From Spiroplasma mirum ATCC 29335 (GTDB lineage: Bacteria; Bacillota_I; Bacilli_A; Mycoplasmatales; Mycoplasmataceae), in the NCBI RefSeq assembly GCF_000565195.1, contig NZ_CP006720.1:620001-684000 (forward strand): DNA of 64,000 nucleotides, in the 5' to 3' direction. Shown piece by piece: positions 1 to 10,531 of the stretch (position 1 is its first letter; the number at the start of each line of letters is the position of its first letter). Both the position numbers and the translations under genes were made by a program. The notes under the pieces are model-generated. The model made no database searches. It was not told the origin of the DNA and was given only the letters and a program-made list of their open reading frames with translations.

Positions 1-1055
1 AAAAATTATTGATGATCGCTCGGGGCGAGATAAATTATGATGACAATTAACAAATCCCAAGGATGGTTTTTATATTTGCCAGCAACAAAAAATTAGTTTA
101 TCGCGATTAACAACCGAAGATCAACAATTTGTAAATGCTTGTGAAAGTAACATGCTTTACCAAACCAGTAGTCCGGTAAGTATTAATCATTTTCATGAAC
201 TGACAACAACTAGTTTTTACGCGGATATTACAACTTTAGCAAATGCTATTTATCCATTAAACGCCCCTTCCCTTATTCATTAGAATTTCAAGAATTAATT
301 GACAATGCGACAAACTTAGCGGGATTTAAAACTAACTAGTCAGGAAAAGGAAGAGTTTAGTGCCCAAATCAATCTTAACCTTTTTTAATATTATTACTAA
401 GGTATACGCTCAAAATGTTTGTTATTAATAAATTATTGTATGAATTAATGAGTGGAACGACAATTAGTAATTCCAATGTTGTGGCAGAAACCGGGTTTGC
501 ATTATGACAAATGGGGGGATTCAAGGAATGATGTTAGTGGGGTTACCAAAGTGCTAGTTTAAAACTAGCCCAGCAACAATATGAAATTGGTTATTAAAGT
601 AATTAATCAATTGCTGGTACCCCTAGTTCATGAAATGGGTCATACCATTAGTATGCCGGTCTAGCACCCCCTTCGCGTTATTATATTAATAATTTTGATC
701 CGAATATTATTGATCCCCAAACAGTTCCCCACCTAGAAGATATTGTTTATTAAAATCCTAGTGATAGAAATCCAATACTATTTTATAAATTCCGTCCGGG
801 TGATGCCCTTGTTGAATATCTTGGTACCAAAGTAGGAATTGGTGATTATTATCCATTCCAACAAAAATTGGCAGCCTGGTATTTATTCAATCTGGTTATG
901 GTTGGGGTGGTAACCAAGATGGTGGGAATGAAGAATTATTTACCGAAGGATTTAGTCAGTGGTTATTAACTCCTGATAATCTAAAGGAATTAAATTGAGA
1001 AGAATTAAATGAGTTCTATACTAGCCATTTGTTAGATGTTTATCAAATGAATTAA
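1..1055 (+). pseudogene. Zinc metalloprotease remnant (HEMGH motif, M60/enhancin-like)
   Basis: No frame is open across this stretch, but protein-like pieces follow each other in shifting frames. Near 625-660 one piece reads VPLVHEMGHTISMP, an HExxH zinc-protease site. Near 895-1055 another reads GYGWGGNQDGGNEELF followed by TEGFSQWLL and ends in TAA; its Glu-rich turn could supply the third zinc ligand. HExxH followed by a downstream Glu fits the gluzincin fold, and the general look suggests a secreted M60/enhancin-like peptidase; that family name is inference. Several indels and stops show that the gene is dead, and its 5' end lies outside the window. A strong hairpin terminator follows directly. 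Confidence 0.6.
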
Positions 1056-1088
1056 AAAGATCAATTCAAAATCGAATTGATCTTTTTA
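1056..1088. terminator. Bidirectional intrinsic terminator
   Basis: A perfect 13-bp stem (AAAGATCAATTCG type arms around a short A-rich loop) is followed by T runs on both strands. It sits between the dead protease on the plus strand and the convergent GIY-YIG gene, whose stop codon lies in the right arm. Confidence 0.85.
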
Positions 1089-1370
1089 AATGTTATCTTT
1101 TAAAATACTGGGATGAGTTTGTAAATACTGATTCTTTTCCCGGCGAGTTAATTGTTTAAAGGCATATTCTTGTTGCATTGCTAATGATTTGGTTGCATAT
1201 TGTTCAGCATGAATTAACTGAACGGGACGGCGCGTGTTAATTTTGGTATATTTTGCTCCTAACCCAGCGTTGTGTTTATCAACACGAGCTTGTAAATCAA
1301 CAGTATAACCAGCATATAAAGTATTATCAGCACATAATAAAACATAGAAATAAAAATTTTGCGGTGCCAT
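1086..1370 (-). CDS. GIY-YIG nuclease superfamily protein (YhbQ/YazA type)
   Basis: A 94-residue single-domain protein. The start reads YFYVLLCADNTLYAGYT, the GIY-YIG signature with the usual Cys-x-Asp-x-Thr-Leu-Tyr-x-Gly pattern, followed by a basic central helix (NTRRPVQLIHAE) and a Phe-Lys-Gln-Leu-rich end. The length matches the stand-alone bacterial YhbQ/YazA family, thought to be structure-specific DNA nucleases; the precise role is unknown. The ATG lies two bases after the stop of the upstream ABC-F reading frame, so translational coupling is likely. It is the last gene of the minus-strand run mnmA-recD2-ABC-F and ends in a terminator. Confidence 0.88.
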   Translation of the reverse strand: MAPQNFYFYVLLCADNTLYAGYTVDLQARVDKHNAGLGAKYTKINTRRPVQLIHAEQYATKSLAMQQEYAFKQLTRREKNQYLQTHPSILKDNI

Positions 1371-1372
1371 TA

Positions 1373-2904
1373 TTATTGTAACTCTTCAAAGTCAAGAATT
1401 TTATTTGTTCAATTAGTGCTGAAGTTAATATCATGGGTAGTAATCAGAACGGTTCCTTTGAAGACTTCAATTGCTTCTAACAAAGCTTCCTTGGCTAAAA
1501 TATCAATGTGATTAATTGGCTCATCAAAAATTAATAAACTACAAAGGGTTAATGATAATTCGGCAAGGCGAGTTTTTGTTTGTTCACCCCTGATAGTTTT
1601 ATCATTTTATTATGCATTAGCGTAGTTTTTAATCCAAAGTTTGCCAAAGTTATCCAAATAATTTTATCATCTAAGTTGGGATTAATCTTCTTTAAATATT
1701 CAATCGGGGTTAAGTCACTAATTTTTTCAGTTTGTTTAAAATAAACCACCTCGACATTTGCTCCTAATGTAACTTCGCCAGCTAACGGTGGAATCTGGTG
1801 GGTAATTGTATTTAAAAAAGTAGTTTTCCCAATTCGGTTCCGCCCTTTGATAATACATTTTTCACCCTCACGAATTTCAAAAGTTAAATTTTTAATTAAG
1901 GGCAATTGAAAACCAATTGTTAAATTAGTTGCTTTAATAATAACTGCTGTGGCCGGACGTTTATATTTAAAATTAAATTTTGGTTTTGTTAATTTCTCTT
2001 GTTTTTCTAAGATTTCCATCTTATCCAATTGTTTTTTGCGAGATCGGGCCATTCGGGCGGTAAAAACCCGAGCCGCATTCTTGGCAATAAAAGTTTCTAG
2101 CTTCTTAATTACCTTTTTTTGCCCTTTACGTTCTTTTTCATATTGTTCAATTCGTAATTGGCTTTGTTCTTGATACTTGGAAAAGTTACCAACATAATGA
2201 TTTAAAGTGTAGTTTTCAATGGCATAAATAATTTTACAAGTTTTATTAATAAAATCACGATCATGGGATACGAGTAAAAAAGCACTACTATAATTTTGTA
2301 AAAACTTTGCTAATCATTCAACTTGAGTTAAGTCTAAAAAGTTAGTTGGTTCATCTAACAATAAAAAGTCATCTTCTTGCAGTAATAATTTTACTAAGAA
2401 AACTTTCCCCCGTTGACCCCCTGATAAAGAACCTAACGGGTGGTCTAATAAAGTAGGGTCAATACCAAGACCATCAACTAAACTACAAACTTTTTTATTA
2501 ATTGTTTCAAAATCAATTTTGTCTAAGTATTCTTGTAACTTTAAAGCTTTCACTAAATCTGCTTCCTGATAATTATTCGCCATTTCTTCATATAGTTTTG
2601 TAATTTTATTTTTAATGTTATACAACTCTTGATAAGTCTCTTTTAAATACTGGTCAATAGTTAAAGTTAAATCAACAGCTTGGTGCTGGTCTAAATAACC
2701 AATTTTTAACCGGGGGTGCAGGTTAATAATCCCGTGGTCGGGTGTAATCTTATGGGCAATAATATTTAGTAATGTTGTTTTACCAGCGCCGTTTGGGCCA
2801 ATTAAAGCAATATGCTCGCCCTTATTAATTTTTAAATCTGCATTCTTATATAATAATTTTTCCCCATTACTATGTGTTAAATTTTCAAGATTTAAAATAC
2901 TCAT
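1373..2904 (-). pseudogene. ABC-F family ATPase, single-base frameshift in second signature motif
   Basis: Two tandem ABC ATPase domains and no membrane segments identify a ribosome-associated ABC-F protein of about 510 residues. Domain 1 has Walker A GPNGAGKTT, signature LSGGQRGK and Walker B LLLDEPTNFLDL. A charged linker follows, then domain 2 with Walker A GRNRIGKTT. At about 1580-1590 the frame breaks: the TCA-GGGG-TGAACAA stretch needs one more G to read LSGGEQTKTRLAEL. In the shifted frame the protein continues perfectly through LLIFDEPINHIDI and the ITTHD switch to a TAA at 1373. As given, the protein stops at 1549 and lacks the second Walker B. A five-to-four G contraction could be a sequencing error, a recent mutation or a slippage site. 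ABC-F proteins act in translation or antibiotic protection; I cannot assign the subfamily. Confidence 0.85.
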
Positions 2905-2924
2905 TATGAACTCCTTTAAATATT

Positions 2925-5069
2925 TTAATAAAATTTCTTAATTGTTTCGGTTAAGGTTGTTTTTCGTTTTTTTGGTAAATTATTCACTCCATAAATAAAG
3001 GCCTTACTATCCCCAAATAAATATAATTGATGTTTAGCGCGGGAAATTGCTGTATAAATTAAATTGCGCTGTAACATAATTCAAAAAGAGTGGGTCACAA
3101 CAAACAAAATGTGGTTATATTCACTACCTTGTAATTTATGAACACTACAAGCATACGCTAAGGTAATATCATAATATAGTTCTTTATTATATTCAACAAT
3201 ACTTTCATCATATTCAACTAAGATGACCGGATTTAAATTCTGGTCTTTTTTAATATCTACAATGATACCCACATCCCCGTTATAAATTTCTAAATCTGGC
3301 CGATTTTTTAACTGCATTACTTTATCACCAACTTTAAAAAGGCGGTGACCAACCTTACATGTTGGTTGTCCATAATCAGGATTTAAATTTGCTTGGAGAT
3401 ATTCATTTAAAATATTAATTCCTAAGTTACCATTATACATTGGTGATAAGACTTGAATTTGATGATGATCATTATCCTCCTGCGCTAAAATTTCTTGGTA
3501 CTTATTTTTAATTTGACTTAGTATTTCCTGGGGCGCACTATTTTCATAAAATTTAACATCCGTTTTATTAAACAAGTTATAATCAAAATCATTATTTTGA
3601 ATCGCATAACTTAGTTCTAAAATATCATTTCCCCTAGTCTGGCGATAAACTTCATCTAGTTTAACAATATCAAAAACATCGCTTTGAATAATATCTTTTA
3701 AGACATCGCCACAAGCAACCGATGGCAGTTGGTTGGGATCACCAATTAAAATTAATTTTTTTAACTTTAAACTAGCTTTTGCAATGGCGGCTAATAATAA
3801 ACTATCAACCATACTTACTTCATCAATAATTAAAATATCATATTCTAACGGGTTGGAAATATTATAAAAAAACTGGTTAACTACGGAATCATACTTTAAC
3901 ATTTTATGAATTGTCACTGCTTTTTGGTTTGTTTTTTCCCTTAACCGTTTGGCAGCTTTGCCAGTCGGGGCGGCAAGAATAATTTTATCCTGGGGATAAG
4001 CACGACGTAATAAGCGAACAATTCCATCCACCACTGTCGTTTTTCCGGTTCCTGGTCCTCCAATAATAGTTAAAAAATTAGTGGTTAAACTTAAACGTAA
4101 GGCTTTTTCTTGTTGAGCATTATAAATTACCCCATGGTTAAAACTAGTTAGCAATTCGCTAATTCGTTCCTGGGTAAAATTAGTCCGTTGGTTTAAATTA
4201 ACTAGCATGTGGGCAATATCAAGTTCACTATGGTAAATATCACTGACATAAATTTTTTCATCCTTAAAAATTAAAATGCCAATTTGTTTTGCAAACATTA
4301 AGCCAGCTAAAATAATTTCTTTGGTTAGAGATGATAAATGCTTTTCAAGAATTTTTGATAAGCTTTGCAAGTCAAGATAGGTGTCACCAGTCGTGTTGCA
4401 AAATTCTTTGGCATAATACCAGGCATAATAACCAATCCGAATATTTGACGTTGGAGTTTTTGTAAAGGTTAAATAAATTTTATCAATTGTTTTAAAAGTA
4501 ATATTATCTTTTAATAATAATGAATATGGATCTTTGGCAAAGATTGCTTTAATCTGGTCGACATCATACTTTGTTTTTAATAAGGATAGCACTTGTAATG
4601 ATAAGTTATTACTATTAAAGAAATGGATTAACTCATCATCTTTGTTCATATTAGCAAAAGTATCTTTAATAATGCCAATTTGTTTGGAAGTTAATCCCGG
4701 AACATTGTGCAAACTATCAAAATCCGCTTTTATTTTGGCAATAACATTATCTTGGTAATAATCAATAATGGTTTGGGCGGTTTTCGGACCAATCGTCGGG
4801 AATAAATCACTAGCTAAATAACGCAAAACTTCATCTTGACCTTGAGGTTCAATCTTAACAATTTTTTTAACCTCAAAGTTTTGACCATATTTTTCTAATG
4901 TTACAAATTCACCAGTTAGTTCATATAAATGATCAGGTTGTAAACTACTTAAAAAACCTTTAATAAAAATAAAATGTGATTTATCCTTTTCTAACTGAAA
5001 TTTACAAATCCGATAACCATTCTTGGCTTCAAAAACAATTAGTTTTAAATACCCCCGAATCACTTCCAT
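2925..5069 (-). CDS. recD2: RecD2-like SF1B DNA helicase
   Basis: A 714-residue protein. An N-terminal OB-like region is followed by a helix-hairpin-helix segment (IGPKTAQTII, about residue 93). The motor core has Walker A GGPGTGKTT at about 337-345, motif Ia AAPTGKAAKRL, Walker B IIDEVSMVD, motif III IGDPNQLPS, and a C-terminal SH3-like/UvrD part ending CSVHKLQGSEY and YTAISRAK. This is the RecD2 (RecD/TraA, no RecBC) layout: a 5'-3' DNA helicase in repair and recombination. Several Trp codons are TGA, including one at 3081. The ATG at 5069 is preceded by a good Shine-Dalgarno (AAAAGGAGA). It sits 18 bases after mnmA and 20 before the ABC-F gene, so the three are probably one operon. Confidence 0.93.
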
Positions 5070-5087
5070 TACTATCCTTTTCTCCTT

Positions 5088-6221
5088 TTATAAATACCAT
5101 AGTTTTTGACCATTTAAATAAGCTTCGTTAATAATTCCTCCTCCTAAACAAACTTCCCCGTCATAAAAAACTGCTTCTTGGCCTGGAGTAATTGCCTTAA
5201 CTTTTGTGGCAAAACTAATCACCGCTTGGTTATTTGGTAAGATTTCGACTTGCACCGGAATGTCTTTTTGGCGATAACGGAATTTTGCCGTACAATTAAA
5301 TTTTTGAGCTGGTAAACGATTAATTCAGTTAAGATCGCTAACTAAGCAACTGGTTGAAAATAATCATTTATCCTCGCTCCCCTTGCTAACATATAAAATA
5401 TTATCTTTGATGTTTTTCCCAACCGTAAAATAACGTTCATCCATTCCCCCAAGGTTTAAACCTTTGCGTTGACCAATGGTATAATACATTACTCCCGTAT
5501 GACGACCAACAACATCATTAGTTTCAATATCAACAATATCACCATGTTGGTTTTGAATATAGTTTTCTAAGAATTGTTTAAAATTTCGTTCGCCAATAAA
5601 ACAGATCCCCGTTGAATCTTTTTTGTGGGCAGTTGCTAAGTATTGTTCATCAGCAATTTTTCGCACTTCATCTTTAGTTAATTCACCAATCGGAAATAAT
5701 GTTTTTGATAACTGTTGTTGATTTAGTTGACATAAAAAATAAGTTTGGTCTTTGTTAACATCAAGTCCTCGTAATAATTGATATTCTTGTAATACTGGGT
5801 TAAAACGAACCCGCGCATAGTGACCCATCGCAATTTTATCGGCTTTAATATTATCTAAGGCATACTTTAAAAAATAATTAAATTTAATATATTTATTACA
5901 TAAAATATCGGGATTTGGTGTCCGCCCATTTTGATATTCACGTAAAAAATAAGTAAAGACATAATCTCAATACTCCTGGATAAAATCAACCCGGTTAATT
6001 TCAACCCCTAATTGATTGGCAACCATTTGAGCATCATTATAATCAATTTCTTGGGGACAAATAGTGCTAGTGAGGACTTTATGTCCTAAAATATCATTAT
6101 TTAAATTACTATCCCAATTGCGCATAAATAAAGCACTAACTTGATATCCAGCTTTTTTCAATAAATATAAGCTTACCGAAGAGTCAACGCCCCCCGATAA
6201 ACCAACAACAACTTTTTCCAT
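5088..6221 (-). CDS. mnmA: tRNA-specific 2-thiouridylase MnmA
   Basis: A 377-residue enzyme that places sulphur on U34 of Lys, Glu and Gln tRNAs. The N-terminal PP-loop is SGGVDSS at residues 9-15. The nucleophilic Cys lies in NPDILCNK (about 108) and the persulphide Cys in STGICFIGE (about 207). The [10 protein letters not shown] and C-terminal beta-barrel ([16 protein letters not shown]) motifs are intact. Trp in IQEYWDYVF is a TGA codon. It heads the operon mnmA-recD2-ABC-F-GIY-YIG. The tRNA-Lys(UUU) and tRNA-Gln(UUG) genes in this window would be its substrates. Confidence 0.96.
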
Positions 6222-6271
6222 TTTGGTGATTCCCCTTTTTAATAAAATTTAGCAATATTATTTTACAATAA

Positions 6272-6307
6272 AAAAACTAAGTTTAAAACGAAATAAACCT
6301 AGTTTTT
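6272..6307 (-). terminator. Intrinsic terminator of the 560-aa gene
   Basis: Hairpin with arms AAAACTA-GTTTA and TAAAC-CTAGTTTT overlapping the stop of the upstream minus-strand gene, with an A/T-rich tail giving a U run on the minus strand. Confidence 0.6.
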
Positions 6308-7988
6308 AATGGAATTTTAAATTTCTCATTGTAATAATAAAACTCCCCATCGCTAACATTAAGAAAAATAAGCTTAACCATTGAAAGATACAACGCACTA
6401 GTTCAAAATTATCATCCCAGTAAGCATAACCATAAATATAAATTACTAACATGAAAAGAATCACAAGGATGTTAATTGGTAAAATAACATATACTAAACT
6501 TTTCTGATGATTAATACTTACCAACGGGACAATTGCTATTCCTAAGTAAATTGCTAACACAATCATTAAGAAAATCCGGTTGGCAGTTCAATAACTACTC
6601 TGATCACTTAAAAAACTAACATCAGCGCCTGCTTGTTTAAAAAAAGTATATAAATCAAAACTACTTGTTTCGCGTCAAGTATCTCAGGCAAGGGTTAAAA
6701 TTAGTAACATTATAAACCCAAGGAGTAAACTAGCGCGGCTAAATAATAACATTGGATTATTTCAAATTAAGTTAAAATTTTTGGTAATCTGGTTGATTTT
6801 TTGACGACCATTTGCCAAGCGTTTAATTTTAAAATTGTGATTGAAAGCCGCAGAAGTTTCATAAATTGTTTTATTCACAACTCCCCCGGGATGGGTGGTA
6901 ATTTTGCTAGTTGAGGGATTAGTATTTTTTGTCTTAACTTTAATCCGACAAAATAATTTTGGCGCAGCTGGGGTGGGACTTCCGGTAAATAAGTCAGCTG
7001 CTTCATCATTAAATAACCGGTTATAAAAATTACTAAATTCAAGTGGTTTATTTGGATTAGCTTCTGGTGGCTCCTGCTCTTTTAACTTTGCAATTTCACT
7101 TTTAAAAGCTTGTTGGGTTAAAATTGCTGGTTTTTCAACTTTTTCAACGGTGGGATTACTGTTAAAATTTGGCCGTTTACTGGGATCTCATTCCATCACA
7201 TCTGCTTCAGCATAATAATTTGGTTTCATAATTTGTAAATCCAATTCCTGTTCTTTTTCTTTAAACACGGGTGAAGTTAAAACTGAGTAATTATTTAACT
7301 CTGGTGCTGGTTCGCGGTAAGGTTGGTTGCTAGCTTCTGTGTCAATATCATTTGAATTTTCACTATATTTAACCTCTTTTATCCGCGTATTTGGAAGTGA
7401 TGGGTTAAATAAATTGGGGACTAGTTGCTTTACCTTAGAAAGCGGTTCAGATGTTAATTTAACTGATTGGTTAGTTGCTTGTTCTTTCGCAAGTATTTTT
7501 TTAGCAACCATTCGTGCTTGTTCGCGCAGATTAGTTTGGTCAATTGTCGTTTGATCAGTTGTCGGTGCCCTCTTTGCGATGATTGGATTTAAGTTAACTG
7601 GTACTTTATTATCCTGGTTAAAATTTTTTAAATATTCATCATTTTTATTAAAGGCTGCTTCATCAAAAACATCTTTAATTTTATTGACACGTTGGTGAAA
7701 ATTTAACTTCTCTTGTTCTAAATGGTTAGTTTGTTTTTTTAAAATATTAATGGCGTTAGGATTATCTAAGTTAATTTTAACTTCACGATTATGAAATGTT
7801 AATCGTTCTGATTGGTTAACAGGGGTTGAAATTGGGGCAGTTGCAGCAAAAACAGAAGATTGGTTAAAAAAATGACTATTTGGATGATTCCCGACCACTA
7901 GTAGTTGGTCAGGGTTATTTGCAACGTTAGTAGTTTCCTTAATCGGTTTAATTTTTAAAATTTTAATTTCGTTATCCTTCACAGACAT
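6306..7988 (-). CDS. Large hydrophilic protein with C-terminal four-helix membrane domain
   Basis: A 560-residue protein I do not recognise. Residues 1 to about 410 are hydrophilic, rich in Asn, Gln, Lys and Pro, and probably disordered. The end has about four membrane segments (roughly 418-437, 474-492, 502-524, 534-555, for example LFMLVIYIYGYAYW). The long tail before the first helix looks cytoplasmic, as in scaffold or cytoskeleton-anchoring proteins; that is inference. The frame is open only with TGA as Trp (WDTWRETSS is encoded with two TGA). The start codon follows TTGGAGAGTGC, a fair Shine-Dalgarno. It has its own promoter and terminator and is transcribed separately from mnmA downstream. 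Confidence 0.8.
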
Positions 7989-8014
7989 GCACTCTCCAAT
8001 ATCAATTTACATTA

Positions 8015-8043
8015 ATTATATCCGAAAATGACTAAAATTTAAA
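8015..8043 (-). promoter_or_regulatory. Sigma-A-like promoter for the 560-aa gene
   Basis: Read on the minus strand: -35 TTTAAA, a 17-base spacer, and a perfect -10 TATAAT (8015-8020), about 27 bases upstream of the ATG at 7988. Confidence 0.6.
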
Positions 8044-8120
8044 GCGTAAACTATACTTTAATTTATATATTTTTCAATCATTTTTATTATTTTTATTGGA
8101 TAAAAATTTACAAATTAAAA

Positions 8121-8148
8121 AAAGAACTCTTACACAGGAGTTCTTTTA
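8121..8148 (-). terminator. Intrinsic terminator of the coiled-coil gene
   Basis: Stem AAAGAACTC/GAGTTCTTT with a loop of eight bases and a U run on the minus strand, a few bases past the stop at 8151. The A-rich flank on the other side would also serve plus-strand transcripts. Confidence 0.75.
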
Positions 8149-8150
8149 AA

Positions 8151-8621
8151 TTATTTGCTTACTTGTTCAAGTAATTTATATCATCGTTGTGATTCTTTTG
8201 CTCATGATTCTTTTGATAAAACTAGTTTACGAGCACGCATTGCTGATTTAACTCTGGAAATATTGTATTCACGAGCTCTTTTTTTCGCTCTTTCTTCAAC
8301 TAAAGCATTATTTTTAGCAATTTCTTCTTTGCGTTTTTGTTCTAACAACTGGATTTTTGCCTCATCAACTTTGCTAGCTTCTTTTTCTTTTAAAGCTTCT
8401 TTTTCTGATTTTGCTTTTGCTAAAGCAATTTTTTCTTCTCATTTTTTTTGTTGAGCAATACAAGTTTCATTATTTTTTTTAATTCATTCTTCACGAGCTT
8501 GTTGTTCTTTAATTGCTTTTACCTCTTCTTTGGTTTTTAAATCTTTCCCATCTTGAATAATTTGCTCAATTAAATCAGATACATCTAAACTAGCTGTTGT
8601 CATGATTCGTTTTACTGCCAT
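8151..8621 (-). CDS. Small charged coiled-coil protein
   Basis: A 156-residue protein dominated by Lys, Glu and Ala: residues about 25-125 form a long alternating-charge helix (KAKSEKEALKEKEASK and similar), with a basic end rich in Arg. No enzymatic motif is seen and I do not recognise the family. It may be a cytoskeletal or nucleoid-associated structural protein, which is a guess from composition only. The start at 8621 (MAVKRIMTTAS) follows GTGAGGAA; a second ATG six codons on (8603) is possible. A -10 TATAAT lies at 8677-8682. It stands alone between its own promoter and terminator. Confidence 0.75.
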
Positions 8622-8789
8622 CGACTAATTCCTCACTTTTCTCTATTAATTACCTTATATTACATAGAATATGCATATTATAGCAAAAAAAATAAAAATT
8701 AAAATGGTTAACTATTTTTTTTTCAAAAAAATGATATTTTTAACTAAAATTTGCATGAAATATCAATTTTAATAGCTAAAATTATTAAA

Positions 8790-8813
8790 AATCCTATCAT
8801 TATAGATAGGATT
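8790..8813 (-). terminator. Hairpin terminator after decayed membrane-anchored gene
   Basis: Nine-bp stem AATCCTATC/GATAGGATT around a six-base loop; A/T-rich runs on both sides. Confidence 0.65.
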
Positions 8814-8840
8814 ATTCTTAATTTAAAAATTTGTTAAAAA

Positions 8841-9248
8841 TTATAATGCAGTTGGGGGAATTAAAGATTCACCTTGACTTTGAAACGAAATATAGGTATC
8901 ACCTTGTCTTAAGATTAACTGCAAATCTCAGGTTACTTTTAGATGTTTATAATTTTTAACGACTTCTTTTGTAATGACACTAGTAGAAAAATCATAAATT
9001 TGTAAACTTTTTAGTGGAAAATAATCGATAAGACCATCATTTTCTTTCTTCCAAATTGCTTTGGTTATTTTTTCGGTTGGCTGATTAATTTTACATATTT
9101 CATAAGTTAATGACCCAGTTTGTAACTTAAATTTTTGATGAGTTTGATCATAAGCAAAAAAATAAATTAAGACCTAAAATACTCAAAACATCATAATCAT
9201 AATTAATATTGTCATTGGTTTGGTCATTTGTTTGATTTTTGCTTTCAT
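8841..9248 (-). pseudogene. Short N-terminally anchored protein, broken by TAG
   Basis: From the ATG at 9248 the frame reads MKAKIKQMTKPMTILIMIMM, a hydrophobic anchor, then meets TAG at 9174-9176. It continues in the same frame for about 110 residues (for example WKKENDGLIDYFPLKSLQIY and LILRQGDTYISFQSQGES) to TAA at 8841. One nonsense codon in an otherwise intact 135-codon gene suggests recent inactivation. The product is unknown; the anchor followed by a soluble domain suggests an extracytoplasmic protein. Confidence 0.6.
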
Positions 9249-9348
9249 GTGGGGGTCATCGCCTCTTTTTGATGGCAAGCAATAAGACTACTTATTTCCG
9301 TTGCTGTTAACACCCTACCGTGCGAAAAATTGTTAATAACTTTTTCAT
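9240..9348 (-). pseudogene. Lipoprotein signal-peptide remnant
   Basis: After AAAGGA and ATG (9348) the sequence reads MKKLLTIFRTVG and, after a frame change, LTATEISSLIACHQKEAM. This closely matches the signal peptides of the lipoprotein genes at 20949 and 27745, including the Cys lipobox. The mature part is lost and the piece runs into the next start codon at 9248. Confidence 0.6.
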
Positions 9349-9383
9349 ATTAATTTTCCTTTATTGTGGCAAAGTTTTAAATA

Positions 9384-9530
9384 TTATAGTTTGAGACTAA
9401 TATTTCATATGATTCTCATTACATTAGACTTATGAGTAAATTGATATTTATTATTATTACTTAAGGCATCAATAGTAATGTTATCAAAAGTTCAAACATT
9501 AGTGTTAAGTTCGTTATTATAACTTTTATT
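9384..9530 (-). pseudogene. C-terminal fragment of a lost surface protein
   Basis: A short open stretch reads SYNNELNTNVWTFDNITIDA and on to SLKL-stop, Asn/Thr-rich like a lipoprotein end. There is no start or upstream part. It lies just 5' of the lipoprotein signal-peptide remnant, so it may be the tail of another copy. Confidence 0.35.
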
Positions 9531-9532
9531 AA

Positions 9533-9646
9533 CATGTTAGTCTTAAGTTAAATCATAAAGATTTAACCGATGATGGTAAAATATACTCAACTGATTTTAA
9601 TAGTGCTGGTGATATGAATTTTGTTGATATTTCGCAAAAATCTTAA
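9533..9646 (+). pseudogene. C-terminal remnant of an unknown exported protein
   Basis: An open tail reads HVSLKLNHKDLTDDGKIYST, then AGDMNFVDISQKS-stop, followed by a hairpin terminator. No start is present. The composition is like Spiroplasma lipoproteins. Confidence 0.35.
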
Positions 9647-9654
9647 AAATTAAG

Positions 9655-9682
9655 AAAATCTAAATTTTAATATTTAGATTTT
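9655..9682 (+). terminator. Intrinsic terminator
   Basis: Stem AAAATCTAAAT/ATTTAGATTTT with a six-base loop and a following T run on the plus strand, directly after the remnant ending at 9646. Confidence 0.7.
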
Positions 9683-9844
9683 TTATTTAATAAGTTAACT
9701 TTTTTCTAAATTATGAAACTTATTGTTTTTTAATGAAATTAAATTAAGATTTTTTTAAGAAACAATTATCTTTTTGTTGTTTCAATAACAATTAATACAA
9801 CAATAAGGTAGTAGCTAATTTTTTATACTCTTGTTCAATTCATG

Positions 9845-10115
9845 ATATGAACAGCCAGCTCTAAAACAATCAAGTGCCCTATTTATTTGAATCTCTGGTA
9901 AAGAAGAAATCTTACGAAATAAATTGTTAGAATAAAGAATTAGTCGTGAATTTCCAGAAGTTTATAAACAATTAATTCCCCAATACTTGCAAGGATTAAG
10001 AATTACAATTGATGGGAATAATTATGATATGGCAGCATGATTAAAACAGCAAGCCTATGTTTCATTAGGAACCGCAATTTTAGAAGCGAATGAAATTGGG
10101 TTAGATGTTAGGTAG
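9845..10115 (+). pseudogene. Nitroreductase-family fragment
   Basis: Pieces read SSALFIWISGKEEILRNKLL, then (after a stop) SREFPEVYKQLIPQYLQGL and YDMAAWLKQQAYVSLGTAIL with EANEIGLDV. The last block is the FMN-binding helix of NAD(P)H nitroreductases (AYVSLGTAILEANEIGLD). The N-terminal third and the end are missing and there are internal stops, so this is a dead nitroreductase. Confidence 0.6.
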
Positions 10116-10124
10116 AAAAATAAT

Positions 10125-10389
10125 TCAATATTTTGAAACCCCACTGACTAACATTATACAAAATAAGATTATTGACCCCGCCGAAGTCAAATACAAATTT
10201 ACCCTTACTTGCTTCAGACCTAGAAATTACAAATTGGCAGCAAAAATATGATCATCATCATTTACTTGAATTAGCAGAAAAGCAAAAACAGAGGAAAGAA
10301 CTTAATGATAAAGAAATAGATAAATTAAATAAAGAATTAGAAGCATTAGAAGTTCAAATGGCTTATAAATGATACGTAATTTCATTTTA
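10125..10389 (+). pseudogene. Remnant with Lys/Glu-rich coiled coil
   Basis: From about 10172 a 72-codon open stretch reads LLASDLEITNWQQKYDHHHL, then a charged helix (KQKQRKELNDKEIDKLNKEL) and ends WYVISF-stop. No good Shine-Dalgarno is seen. It may be the displaced tail of the nitroreductase remnant or a fragment of something else; I do not recognise it. Confidence 0.3.
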
Positions 10390-10531
10390 ATTTATTAGAA
10401 AATCATATTAATGAAGACATCGTTGAATTAATTAATAAATATAGCAGTTCTGAAAATTGTTAATATTATTTTATTATTTCATTAATTTAATCAATGATAT
10501 AATAAAAGAGAAGAAAGTGAGAACATCAACA

